Shown piece after piece: positions 13,201-24,102 of a stretch of 64,000 bases of DNA. The stretch comes from Branchiostoma floridae. Lineage: Eukaryota > Chordata > Leptocardii > Amphioxiformes > Branchiostomatidae. A program made the position numbers and the translations under genes. Numbering within the stretch: position 1 is the stretch's first letter; every line of letters begins with the position of its first letter. Below the pieces are notes generated by a model. That model was not told the DNA's origin and searched no databases. It was given only the letters and a program-made list of their open reading frames with translations. The DNA lies in contig NW_023365761.1 of NCBI RefSeq assembly GCF_000003815.2, positions 1 to 64,000 of the forward strand, written 5' to 3'.

Positions 13201-13591
13201 GGAAAGATAACTATAGAAATTAGCCAAATAGAAAGATAATACACACTCCGAAAAGTTAGCAAAAATAAAAATGAAAAAAAAAATTACTATAGTTGACGAT
13301 CGCGACCTAGCTATTGGGACTATTTTGGGCTGGTTAACTCATCTGGTGTGTTTTCTGTCTATCATAAATGGTCAATTTCTACTAGTTTTTCAACGACATG
13401 TGGAACCTGGTAAATAGAGGTATGATTATGCTGGCGAAACATCTAATTGGAGATTATACATAAAATCAAGGTTTAGAGCTTTGGATATAACGGGTACTTA
13501 CAATAATTTCGGATGCAGGAGCGGCGGCTGTCAGGGTTGCCACCGATACCAGTAGCAGGCAGATTGCGCTCGTCTTCATCATGTAATTCAT
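10234..13591 (-). CDS. secreted single-kringle protein, complete
   Basis: Five exons, 13502-13591, 12005-12176, 11327-11515, 10795-10903 and 10234-10366, join in phase to 230 residues plus stop. Exon 1 encodes a signal peptide (about residues 1-24: Met-rich start, Leu/Val core, Ala-Ala-Ala-Pro cleavage region). Residues 31-150 are mostly helical with charged heptad-like stretches, then a Pro/Gly-rich linker. Residues 153-230 are one kringle with all six cysteines: CYTGYGHYYRG, then SGRTCQAW, SPHAH, NYCRNPD, PWCYTTDP, and the final CDISTC directly before the stop. The intron splitting the kringle is phase 2. Extra cysteines at about 39, 76 and 146 could allow dimerisation. No protease domain follows, so it is not plasminogen-like. 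Kringles bind lysine residues, proteins or lipids outside cells; the actual ligand is unknown. Confidence 0.88.
11745..11868. repeat. ~34-bp tandem repeat, 3-4 units
   Basis: The word CTGAGGGGGTTGCAGCATTT recurs with small changes, inside the second intron of the kringle gene. Confidence 0.75.
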
Positions 13592-13699
13592 TGTCGATCT
13601 AGCTAGTTGAAAGGATTTAGAAAACATTTGCTATGGTCACAATTGGAAAAAATGGGATGAATACCCTGTGGCTACACTGCGGACTATGATTGGCAAACG

Positions 13700-13815
13700 C
13701 CGGGCCTGGCTATACAGGTACAGATACAGAAGCTGGCGTATTACGCTCATAAGGGTGGTTATACCGGTACAGATACAGATAAGGATACAGAAGTCGATGT
13801 GTTACGCTGAATGGT
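13700..13815. repeat. short array of the TACAGATACAGAAGCTGG repeat
   Basis: About two units, with TACAGGTACAGATACAGAAG and a GTATTACGCTCATAAGGGTGG middle, matching the arrays at 2310-2790 and 22187-22312. It is just upstream of the kringle gene start. Confidence 0.65.
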
Positions 13816-14292
13816 GGCTAAACCTGCTCAGTGTGGTTGAAAAATACAGATACCACAAAACAACGAAATTTCCAAAATGCCTAATGTTGTAAGAACAAAT
13901 ACAGTCATGAACACAATTATCTATTTACTATTTACTTTGCATCGTGCAAACTTTACCTCTTGCGCTAGACACGAGGGCAGCTTCCAGTCCAAAGAAACAC
14001 GTACGTTGTGGCAGTAGTTGTGTAACTGGACCACCATAGACGGTTTACTTCTGAGTGACGTGCGATAGTTTGTTGCATAGTATTTTTCTCCTTTGCTGAT
14101 TATGAAAGAAGCAAACTGAATTTCCTGGCTATTCAAAGTTGCCTAATTACCAATTTGCTGACCCCCCTGAAAGAGTAATTCAATTTCGGTGCCCCAAACA
14201 CGTTACGCAGACTGAATGGAGTGTTTTTCTAATTAGAGAAGGGACAAGGTTCTGTAAAATTCTCAACCGGATTCCAAGCGTTGCTGGAAGAA

Positions 14293-14336
14293 ACACACAC
14301 AAACAAACAAACAAACAAACAAACAAACAAACACAT
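14293..14336. repeat. (ACAA)n microsatellite
   Basis: About ten uninterrupted ACAA units, then an AC-rich tail. Intergenic. Confidence 0.9.
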
Positions 14337-14697
14337 ACACGCATACAAACACGAACACACAGATATACAAGTAGTTGCCTGCCAGATTAGCATCTGTGCT
14401 ATATGCAAGGTTTTGAAAGCGAGGTTCAGTGTCGAACGACATATTTGTGACGATGTAATGTTATATACTCGTGGTCTTTTATATGTCTTAAAAAACGACG
14501 TTATATCAATAAAAATAAAAATAAATTTTTACACTTTTAACAACTGGATGGTCCGTTTTGTCTTTGACATTGAATGGTTTAACCTAAATGGGCCCTGTGA
14601 AATAATAAAAGCCATACCGTCCATACAAACTGCTCTAACGTTACAATACGTAATTTCGACAAGAACACATTGACAGTGACCTTAAAACGATGCAATA

Positions 14698-14862
14698 CCA
14701 AGCAGATTCTACGGTGCCATAAGATAGTATCAAAGCTGGCCAAGGAGTATAGGGCTAAGGGAGTCAAACGGGCTCCTCGGGTCGCATATACACTTAGTCT
14801 AGTACTCCTAGACCGGATGCACTCCTCTGCCAGCTTTTGATACTATCCTATGCTACCATGCG
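14698..14862. mobile_element. hairpin MITE family B, copy a
   Basis: CCAAGCAGATTCTACGG and ATAAGATAGTATCAAAGC on the left are inverted on the right as AGCTTTTGATACTATCCTAT and GCTACCATGCG. Related copies lie at 26242, 26578, 32528 and 36367. Confidence 0.7.
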
Positions 14863-17299
14863 CAATTTTGTGGATGACATCCGTGCGCGCATTGATTTTC
14901 GCATGTTTAAAAAAACTGTGGCCACATGTGACCCAATAGTTTCGCTAGTGAATCTGAATTTTATACTTGCCAGAGGATCTGCTCAACAGTGTATGGTCAG
15001 GGCATTGGGGCACAGTGTTCTTGCTACCATATTTAAACAATAATTGCAACAACAAAAATTGTTGCGATGGCGACAATTGTCTCCCATAGGCTGGGAAATA
15101 ATGGACTGGATGTTTAGTCCTGTGTTTTGATAGCATTTTCTTTGCTGGATTTTCATTTTTCGCCCGAACGCATTAGTCTTGGCATCACCAGAGGATATCA
15201 TCCATAAAATTAAGTCTGTGTGGCCTAATTAGATAAAACATGACAAAGGGGAAGCAAAAACAAGTAATCTGCTGGGGTTTTAAAGGTAAGCGTAACCTTT
15301 GTCCTTATTATATTTCCTATGCCCCGTACCTATGCCCCAAAAGCTGGGAAGCAACTCCAGCTTGGAAAAGGGCACGGTAACCTACACCACGTAATTACAT
15401 AAAACACGCACAAAAGAAAACCATAAACAAGTCATCAGCTTGAAAATTAAGCGTACACTTCGTTTCACATGACCCAAATAAGTTCATTTGCAAAATTATC
15501 TGAACTCACCTATCCGTAAGTTGTGTGTTAATGTTTACGCGTACGTATTACCATTGTAAAGCCACGTTGATTGGAATTTTCGTTCGATCCCAATGAAAAG
15601 TTTTCGTATAAAGCAGCTGTGAAATGGGCATATATGCCATAAAATGAGCATATATGCCGTGAATTGAGAACATAATATCTGAAAACGGATACAGATGTCA
15701 TAGAAGTAAATTCCAAAGTCAAGGAAAAATATGTGAAAGAACAATTATGAAAAAAAAATCTGTTCTTTGGTATACCGTACTCTGTGTGTATAGTCATTTG
15801 TTCAAGATTCCTGACCACTTAGATTTCATACTGAAGGTAATGTGCATAATTTCATACATACGGGAAGAAGACATGCCAAACTAAGTATGAATGCAACATT
15901 CACAAAGGGATCGTGAGATACAGCTGCGAACAGCATAACACTCAACTAAGGGTACCAGCTGTCGACGGAGAATGTTTGATAGCAACGGTTGCCATGTAAA
16001 AACGTTTGTTTGATAAAATGTTTTTGTTGTTATTGCCAGCAAAGATAATGCAAAGTTCAAAGATTTTATACTTTGTTTTTGCACCAAACGCCTTAGCATG
16101 GGGCCCGGCTTGAGGTGCTCCGAATGATATTTGACCTAAAATGGCGGCGCCAAACCCAAAACTTGTGTATACTCCGTCAGGAGGTGACCTTCCTTTCCGA
16201 AGTAACTAAAAAGGTAAAATTTGCAAACGGATACATGACGTGTACCTTCACATGGTCGAGCCTAACAAATGTATGCTCTGTATATTCTTGTCCAGGTCGT
16301 TGACCCTATTTGTTTGGAATGGAAGAAGAAACAGCAAAAACGAGACTTATATACATTGTAAAACCGTGCTTTATTTACTTTCCCTTTTGAGGTACAGCAA
16401 CAACAAAGCACTACACACTTACATGACGTAGGATAGATCTTAAATTTCCATCAGATTAAAACACACAAAAACATGTTCGATACTTTTATGACTACCAATC
16501 CGATGGCTACGTAGATTGAAAGCACATTGATTAGCCAAACAGAACACAAAAAAATATTTTAAAATTATCTTCATCGACGAAACTACCTAGTATCAATCCA
16601 CTACAGTTCTAAGGTTCTAAAATATTATTGAGATAGATAAAAGTAGATAAAATGATCATGTAAAGTTCTGATGAGACAAAACCTTGCCATGCTTTGTGCA
16701 ACGTTACAATACTCATTCGACTTTCCCCCGACTTATTATTATAGTTTTCACATCATAAAACCATTTCCAGCTAGTTCTCTGTAAACCAGAGCCTCCTAGC
16801 GGTCGTCGCACAAAGTGTCTCAGGGGAGCAATCGTCATTCTATTCTAAAGACACATCGTATACTGAGCACTGAAACGGATTTTTATCATGAAAGTATTCT
16901 GTAGCTTTCTTCGCTGACTTCTTGAAGTGCACGGGCGTTTACATTTTTGGAAGGAGCACTGATTTCTGATGTCTTTCTTTCTAAGGTGCACGTAACGTAA
17001 CGTTAAACCTGATCGGCTTTTAACACAGAACCCGACACATCGCCTCCACCCCCCAAAAAGTGAACGCTTGCGACCCAAGAAATCTGTGAAGGAGGCTAAG
17101 AGTATAGACCACAGGAGCTACCACTGTTTACACAAGCGGAACCCAAACTTCCCACGTTGACAAAGTTATACAAAGGAGCTAAAAGTTATCAATCTTGATA
17201 ATAGTCTCCTTGGTTATACTAACATGTTACTAAAGGACGTTCTTTTTTTTACTGAATTACTAACTACTATTTGACTACTGTGGGTCAAGTTACTTTCTA

Positions 17300-20200
17300 C
17301 TAATGGTAAACAAACTTTTCCCTTCTGCCATGGTACTCCTTGTCGTTGAAGCAGAGGCGCATGCGCTCCAGCTCCTCGTGGCGATGCTCCTCGAGGATGG
17401 ACCAGAGCGATGACGTCATGGCCTGTTTTCTCCGCAGAATCTCACGAGACTCGGCGCGCAGGCGTAGGCACTTCAGGTGGATCAGGGCGTTCAGCTCTCT
17501 CGCGTTGGACCCGAGGACATCATCTAGCATACCTGGGAATAAAACAGAGCAATCAGTATTTGTCTCGTCACGAAAATGCAAATGACCACGTGCCAAATTG
17601 CCTTGCTTGATATGATGCAAGTGTCAGGCGTCAGGTGGTAATCAGATAACGGTCTTTTCTTGTGGCGGTACCAGAATGGGTCGATTGACGTTTAACGTTT
17701 AATCTGACTATCTGGGTGCCAAATTTGCATTTTCGTGACAAGACAAATGCGACAGTAACCCAACCGTTGACTGCAACACACATCGCCTCTCACCCACCCA
17801 GATCAATAATTTACCCAGGTACACCCATGATACAACTGATGACCCACTCCGGAGTCCCATTCTTACTACAGACCCATGAAATAGCCATGCCCCAGACACA
17901 CCCATGCTACCAGAGACCCATGCATACCAGACGTTGCAATGTCCCTGACCTAACCCGTGTCCCTGACCCACCCATGTTCCTAACCCACCCATGCCCATAA
18001 CTCTTCCATGTACATAAATCACCCATGGCCCTAATTCACCCTTGTCCCTAACACCCTGTCCATAACCCATAAATGACTTTACCCACCCATGTTCATAAAC
18101 CTACCATCCATGTCCATAACCCCCATATCCACAACCCACCCATCTATGCCCCAAAACCACCCAACTATGCAACTAGGGACCCACCCATTCATGTCTCTGA
18201 CCCACCCATCTGTGTCAATAACCCACCCACTCATGTCCCACTCATGATGACGAAAGCGGTCTTCGTCGACTCGACGGACGAACAACATGTCCCTGACACA
18301 CCCATCTATGTCCATAACCCACCTATAACCATAAATCATAACCCACCTATGTCCCGGGCCTCCGTGGCCAACACTGGTTGCAGCCGTGTGGTCAGTTCCT
18401 CCGCCATGTTGAGTCCTACCCTTTGCGGCAGGGAGTAGGTCCAGTACTCGGACCCGAAAAGCGCCATCTTGCGGTAGTGCGGGTTCAGCACCACACCTGC
18501 ATGACTCACGACCTGCGGAAACACGGATATTTATTGATATTTGACCGCAAGCTTTACTTTTTGTACTGTAGGTTTTGCGAGGTCATGGCTTTCAAAGTAT
18601 CATCAAAAAGAAACAAACTCTGCCGAAAGGGGAGAATGAGAGAAGAAGAAAGGGAAATGGAAGAAAAGGAGGCAATTTAAGAACCTAAAACTAATCCTGT
18701 ACCAGTTTCTCTCACTAACAAGATGGGTATACTTCCACTGGTGACAGACTGGAGTGTGGAACCCGATCAGTAGAGATGGGAAAGAGGAGGAAAAGGAGGA
18801 GAGATGAGTGGGGAAGGAGTAGAGAAAAGCCAGGAGAGAAAGGAGAGCGGAGAGAAAGGAGGAGAGATGGGAGAGAGGGAAAGGAGGTGAATGAGAGAGT
18901 AAAGGGAAAGGAGGAGACATGGGAGAAAGAAGAGAAGGAAAATGAGGAGATATGGGAGAGAGGAGAGAAAGAAGTAGAGATGGGAGAGAAGAGAGAAAGG
19001 TGGAGAGATGGGAGAGAGGGAAATGAGGTGAAATGAGAGAGAGTGAAGGGAAAGGAGGAGAGATGGGAGAGACAAGAGAAAGGAGGAGAGATAGGAGAGA
19101 AAAAGGATATAGGAGAGAAGAGGGAAAGGTGGAAAGATGGGAGAGAGGATATAAACGGGGAGATATGGGAGAGAAAAGAGAACAGATGAGAGATGGGAGA
19201 GAAAAGGGAAAGGAGAAGAGATAGGAGAAAGAGGAAGATAGGCAGTCCTGTCGGTACCTGGTCCGCAGCGAGCGCCATCATGACTCAGCCAGCTCCCGCA
19301 TTCCCCTGAAGGGCCGCGACCGTCACCTTACTGCGCATGCGGAATATCGCCTTCACCACGTCATCGATGGCTGTGATGTTAGCCCAAGATTCGGCAACGG
19401 CACATTCGGCATTCTCATGATGACGTTCAGGTGGATCCCGTTGCTGAAGAAGTTATGCCTAAATATGGTAGACATCAGACGTGTTATGACCAAATATGGT
19501 TAACGTCAGCACGTTATGCCTAAATATGGCAAGTATCAACATGCTACACCCAAACATGGTTAATATCAACATTTTACTTAGGAGAGAAAGGTGAGACTGA
19601 TAAGTTGATAAGGTAGGGAAGTAAATTTGATGAATTAATGAGTTAGTGAAGTAAAGTTCATTAGTTATGTCGAACTCACCGCCCATCAACACCACTATGG
19701 AACAGTATGGATCGCCAAGTTGATAAGTTAGTGGAAGTTGATAAGTTAATGAGAACGTGAAGTGGAACTCATCCACCCATTGGCACCACAATGGAACAGC
19801 CCGAATCCTGTCCTACCGTCACAAGATTGATAAGTTTAAGTGAATAAGTTAGTAAATAAGTTAGTGAAGTTAATGAGTTAATGGGTTAGAGATGTCGAAC
19901 TCACCCGCCCATCAGCACCACCATGGAACAGTCCGGATCTTGTCCCACCGTCACCATGTTGCTAAGTTAGTGAAGTTGATAAGTTAATAAGTTAGTGAAC
20001 TCACCCGCCAATCAGCACCACCATGGAACTGTCCGGATCCTGTCCCACCGTCAACAGAACCCGCTCCAGCCTCCTGCACTGCTCAGTACTCATGGCGCCG
20101 TTGTAGAAGTCGAAGTGCACGTAGCAGACTCCGTCTCGGCGCGTCGTCCAGACGTCTTGGAACGTCTTGGGTCTGGTGCCGTAAGGAAGGGGGTCGCAGT

Positions 20201-23200
20201 GGTTGATGGGAAGGGACGTGACGTCAGCAGACGGAAGGACAGATGTAGCGGGAAGCTTCAGACTGGTTTTCTTGGGGGAAGCCTGGGGGGGGGGCAGAGT
20301 ATCATAGTTTAAGCACGTTATAACATACAACGGGTGTACAGAAAGTGTGAAATTGAGGGAAATGGAACGTTTCATTTTATTTCGTTTCATTTAGCACTTT
20401 CTGTACACCTCCCACAGCACTAATCGCTAAGGTTAGGGGTGCACCCCGATCTTAGTGGATCAATGGTTTCCATGGGGGTTCCTGGAATAAGAATAACAAT
20501 AAATCTAAGAGGGCACTCAACAGTTTTATGAGGGTCAGCAAGGGGGGTCCCGAAAACGATTTACGCTAAATTCAGAAGAACCCCCTACGACTTTTACGCT
20601 AATCAAGGAAGGCAATTACACTAAATTCGGTCTACTCGCTACGAATTACGTAGATAAGACGGTTTTCCCTACGAGTTACCGGAAATGAAAATAGGTTGCC
20701 TACGCCTTACATAAAGAGCATGCAGACCACCTTTTATCCGTAATACTTTATGTACCCGCGTCATAGACCATGGGTGTCACGAATAGATATTACGTTCTGC
20801 TACCTTTTAAGAATTCTCATGACATGAGACTTCACCTTGAGATGTGAGATCCAGACGGCGTCTCCCCCTCCGCACGCCACAAGGACGGCGCCATTCCTCT
20901 TGGCGATGACGTCACCAGGGATGACGCGCCATGACAGCTCCTTCTTCAGACGCCGCACTACGTCAGCGTCGCCTTCTGCGCATGCGCCAAACAGCACAAC
21001 CTCGTGCTGGTGCAGGTGACCTCCAAGACATACTTCAAGACAAATCACATCAATGACAAAGTAACAAGAAAGGCAACATTTTCGAGAAAATGCAAGATGT
21101 AACTCGCCCCCATAAAATGAATGTACGGAACGGCGTCATACCGTTTGCCACAAAAGAAATATGATCTACATTGCTTATGCAAAGTAGACCACCATAAGCA
21201 TAACCCACATTCCATGGTATTCACCTTCCTTATACATTGAAGTATTGCATACTACACCAGGACAAATCCTTAGTGGAACAACCTCTCTGCCCACATTGTT
21301 GACGGTCCCTCACTTTAAGAGCTCGCTGCTTTTATCTCACACGCCACGTAGTTCAGACGCTACACCTCCACTTGCCTCCATCAGGCCTCCATATGGGGTT
21401 GTGGGGATCGTAGAATTGGGCAAAAAAGTCGAGAAATTGGCCAGGGGAGTCATGCGTTCTCAGACTGTTAGAGACTACGCCTCCTCCGTCTGCGTGATAT
21501 TCCTACCAGGAAGTTTGCAGACTATTGACTAGAACTGGAATATAAAATGGTACACAACAACCCTACAACTGACCTTGCTCTTGCAGACGGAGCACGCCTA
21601 GTGCACCTGGCTGGGAGTCGCAGGCGCGCACAGCTCGTGCAACGTCCTCTGCTGGCAGTGCCCAGTCGACTTGCCGGTCCTCCACTGTCAGTTTCCGCCT
21701 CAGCTCTCCTGTCACCTGCAGTAAGGAAACAATCAGATACGAATCCAGAACACTTACAGGTAAATGTGCAAAAGTTAGGTGTGACAGGTCGTTCAGTCCT
21801 CCAAATGACAGAATATGTACATTTTGCAACGATAGATGTGTAGAGAATGAAGTACATTTTCTTTTAGAATGCCCACTATACACCGAGATGCGCACATCTC
21901 TCATAAATACACTACAACTAGATAATGAATATGTGTTTTTAAGTAGGGAACAAATGTTCAACTACATTACAACGCACTTGAAAAGATTTGTAAATTTGTT
22001 CATACAAGTTTCAAAAAGAGAGAAGAGACTATGTAGATTTTAGATGATATAAGATGTAACCTGTTTCACGTATACTTAAGTTATCCAACCCAATGCCTTT
22101 AGCCCATGTTGGGCAGGAATATGCAATAAAGATCATTGTCATTGTCATTGTCAATATAACCAGCTGCTGCCGCGCCGCGTGCCCGTACGTGAAGCTGGTG
22201 TGTACATGTTACGCCAGCTATATAAATTCCGATACGGAAACAAAAGCTGGTGTGTAAAATACACCCAAGGGCGGCCATACCGGCTAAATAGACACAGATA
22301 CAGAATCGATTCATGCCATTAGAACTGTCATCATTAACTTCCGAAAATAATTTCATCTGGTTGGTAACACTAGTTCACCTATATCCGTGGAGTAACCTAT
22401 ATTCGTTGTTTAAAAAAATGGGTATTTATGGGTTTATGAAGTCGACGGACGGTGGTTTTAAGTTGTAACATTTTCTTAATATTTCACCGCCTGTCTACTG
22501 GACATTTTTTGATACCATGTTTTTAAAAACAACGAATATAGGTTACCCCGTGGAGAAAGGTGTGTGTCTGTGTACGAGTGGGAATTGGTGAAAAGTCACA
22601 TCTATAACCGTACCTCAGAGTTTGTGTAGTCTAGCGGGGTGGGGGGCGCATCTCGCTCAAAGGCGACTAGGGCGTGCAGCACGGCCAGAAGCGCCGCCTG
22701 GGTCACCTCCTTGCCGTACAGACTGGACTTGGTCGCCTGGCGGTTCAGTGGAAATTTGCAGGTGGCCCAAATGTCCCCCGCGTCCATTTCATCGTCAGCT
22801 TGCAGTACCGTCACGCCCCATTCGGTGGCGCCTTCCTGCAATGTAAACAGCGCAAGAAAATAAAACAACCTATTCTAACGTTAGAAATTAAACTTTCATG
22901 ATTATAACCGTTGGGCTGATTTTGACAGCCATCTTCAGGCAAACACTGACACACAACTTTAGCTCGGTGTTTGGCATTTACCTATTTATACAATCCCACC
23001 GCTGTCACCAATTATTAGGTTTAAGAGAGGGATTACGGTTGTGGTTCTGGCAAGACTGATCAGGGCCCTGGAAGGTCCTGCATTTATGGAGCTTAATCGC
23101 CAGGTGTACTCAGCATCAAGAAGGATGCACATTGCTGCACTAGTAAACACGTCTTGTCCTGTTTACATGAATGATGGCCCTCCATGGAAATCAAACTTTT

Positions 23201-24102
23201 AAATATTTGAAGGAGCCCTAAACTCCACAAGAGAGTGTTATTATCTAATAGATGTTAATTTTAGGAAGTAAAACAATCCTGCTATATCATATTCTACGAT
23301 AAAATACCTCATAGTTTCGCGTAACGTTACATAAAAAACTTCAGTATTGCGTTCAACTCTCAAAGTTAACTCTCAAAGTCTTTCTCTAAAAAATAGTGAG
23401 ATTGGGCGAAAAAAATTTAAGTAAACGAAAACAAGATGGCTAAAATTTCCAAATATACGCAATAAACATTGTGTAAAAGAACGAGAACTGAAGCGACGAA
23501 ACATGGTATCACAGCCAACAAGGCATTCATTCCTGCATTCAAGATGTGAACTAGCTAGTAAGTAAAGGTGACGCAAGTGTGGTAGACTGGTATCACCAAG
23601 GAGGTTAAAATCTTTGCTTTATAAATAAACCTCGCGTAATAGACCAGAAGACTAGTGAAATTTTCCAAAAAGGTTGCTGATTGTGAATACATTGATATTG
23701 GAAAACTATTGGGAAATGGCACTTCCTTCTGGAGTTTAGTACCCTTTAATTGGTCACTCTGTTAACTAAATATGAAGTAAATAGATAGATAAATTGATAA
23801 AACCCCACCTTCAGCGCCCAGTCGATAGAGGAGGGTCCCCTGTCCCCCGGGATGCCCGGATGCACGATGAGCACGGGTCGGGCGGGGTTGTTGTAGAGCC
23901 CGGGCGGGACCCGGCGGGTTAGGAACGGGCACAGCACCAGGTCCGGCTGGTCTGTCTCCACAGCCCGCGTCATCTCCTCGCCACGTGGGTCCTCGTGCAC
24001 CGTCACGTGATGCCCACGTGACACCAGCTCCAGGTACAACCGCTGGGACAGCCCGTTGAAGCCGTTACACAGGAAGGTGATTTTCAAAGGTTTTCCCGCC
24101 AT
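17300..24102 (-). CDS. hypX: HypX/HoxX-like formyltransferase-crotonase protein (exon 6 damaged)
   Basis: Eight exons: 23809-24102, 22614-22835, 21574-21715, 20836-21032, 20005-20282, 19258-19458, 18347-18512 and 17300-17532, about 577 residues, the usual HypX length. Residues 1-172 are a formyltransferase fold with HypX signatures: LCNGFNGLSQRLYLEL, VHPGIPGDRGPSSIDWAL, WGVTVLQADDEMDAGDIWA and SSLYGKEVTQAA. Residues 173-285 resemble the formyltransferase C-domain. From about 300 a crotonase-like domain carries HFDFYNGAMSTEQC, FFSNGIHLNV, GNAGAG, VVLNPHYRKM and FGSEYWTYSLPQRVG, ending DKEYHGRREKF. In bacteria HypX moves the formyl group of formyl-tetrahydrofolate to CoA and releases CO for [NiFe]-hydrogenase assembly. 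Animals are not expected to have that enzyme, so the role here is open. All junctions keep phase except exon 6, which has a 1-nt shift and a TGA. ATG 24102 gives the family N-terminus. Confidence 0.88.
17780..18346. repeat. ~19-bp CCCACCCATG minisatellite
   Basis: Many degenerate units of the type CCCACCCATGTCCCTGACC run through the last HypX-like intron up to the exon-7 splice donor. The short open frames on both strands here are period artefacts. Confidence 0.8.
18750..19245. repeat. purine-only minisatellite (GGAGAGATGGGAGAGA)
   Basis: About 500 bp of nearly pure purine on the plus strand, with units around GGAGAGATGGGAGAGA, in the intron just downstream of HypX-like exon 6. Both strands are open through it, but the Lys/Glu/Arg and Ser/Phe/Leu-rich frames are artefacts. 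Confidence 0.85.
19258..19458 (-). pseudogene. hypX: HypX-like exon 6 with a frameshift and an in-frame stop
   Basis: Entering in phase from exon 5, the frame reads HNFFSNGIHLNV and then leaves the family pattern near 19415-19424. The next frame immediately resumes it as ESWANITAIDDVVKAIF, so one base is missing (or two added). In that second frame the motif GNAGAG is followed by TGA at 19285-19287 where a glycine codon GGA is expected, and VMMALAADQ continues after it. Splice sites are intact. Either this allele is a recent pseudogene or the assembly has two errors within 140 bp. Confidence 0.75.
19560..20051. repeat. tandem copies of the HypX exon-5 3' end and its splice donor
   Basis: The last ~45 bp of exon 5 with its donor (19999-20051) recur as degraded copies near 19902-19957, 19769-19817 and 19677-19713. 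They are separated by TTGATAAGTTAGTGAAG spacers. The nearest copy keeps the donor and most codons. Confidence 0.75.
20520..20820. mobile_element. fragment of the GGGCCCC-ended element family
   Basis: Holds GGGGGGTCCC near the start and several ACGCTAAATTC words, as in the element at 29481-30706. It is in the HypX-like intron before exon 5. Boundaries are uncertain. Confidence 0.45.
21385..21470. repeat. dispersed repeat GGGGATCGTAG, copy 1
   Basis: GGGGATCGTAG, then GGGCAAAAAA and AAATTGGCCAG-like words, are shared with 34276-34360. Family not identified. Confidence 0.45.
21725..22161 (+). mobile_element. LINE 3' fragment with zinc-knuckle end and (CATTGT)n tail
   Basis: Plus-strand translation shows the Cys/His-rich end typical of many LINE reverse transcriptases: ICTFCNDRCVENEVHFLLEC, followed by PLYTEMRT. 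The 3' end is AATAAAGATCATTGT with CATTGT repeated. It is 5'-truncated and sits antisense in the intron between HypX-like exons 2 and 3. Separate from the reverse transcriptase at 28520-30950. Confidence 0.75.
22187..22312. repeat. short array of the TACAGATACAGAAGCTGG repeat
   Basis: Two degraded units, with AAGCTGGTGTGTACATG, GATACGGAAACAAAAGCTGG and a CACAGATACAG end, directly after the LINE tail. Confidence 0.55.
22364..22564. mobile_element. hairpin MITE family A, copy 4
   Basis: Begins GTAACACTAGTTCACC and ends with GGTTACCCCGTGGAGAAAGG. It is about 50 bp from the donor of HypX-like exon 2. Confidence 0.75.

Larger units (their letters stand above)
13592..17299. other. intergenic DNA between kringle and HypX-like genes
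   Basis: No supported exon. It contains the TACAGATACAG repeat (13700-13815), an (ACAA)n microsatellite (14293-14336) and one family B hairpin (14698-14862). An AATAAA on the minus strand at 16370-16375 could serve the HypX-like transcript, but it is more than 900 bp past the stop. Confidence 0.5.

Noticed and set aside
18079-19281. Long frames on both strands over 18.1-19.3 kb (Ser/Leu/Phe-rich or Lys/Glu-rich)
   Set aside because: They follow the period of the CCCACCCATG and purine minisatellites and show no coding signature.
19285-19287. The TGA in HypX-like exon 6 read as selenocysteine
   Set aside because: The site is a conserved glycine in bacterial relatives, not a cysteine or catalytic residue, and a frameshift lies in the same exon. 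A lesion or error is the simpler reading.
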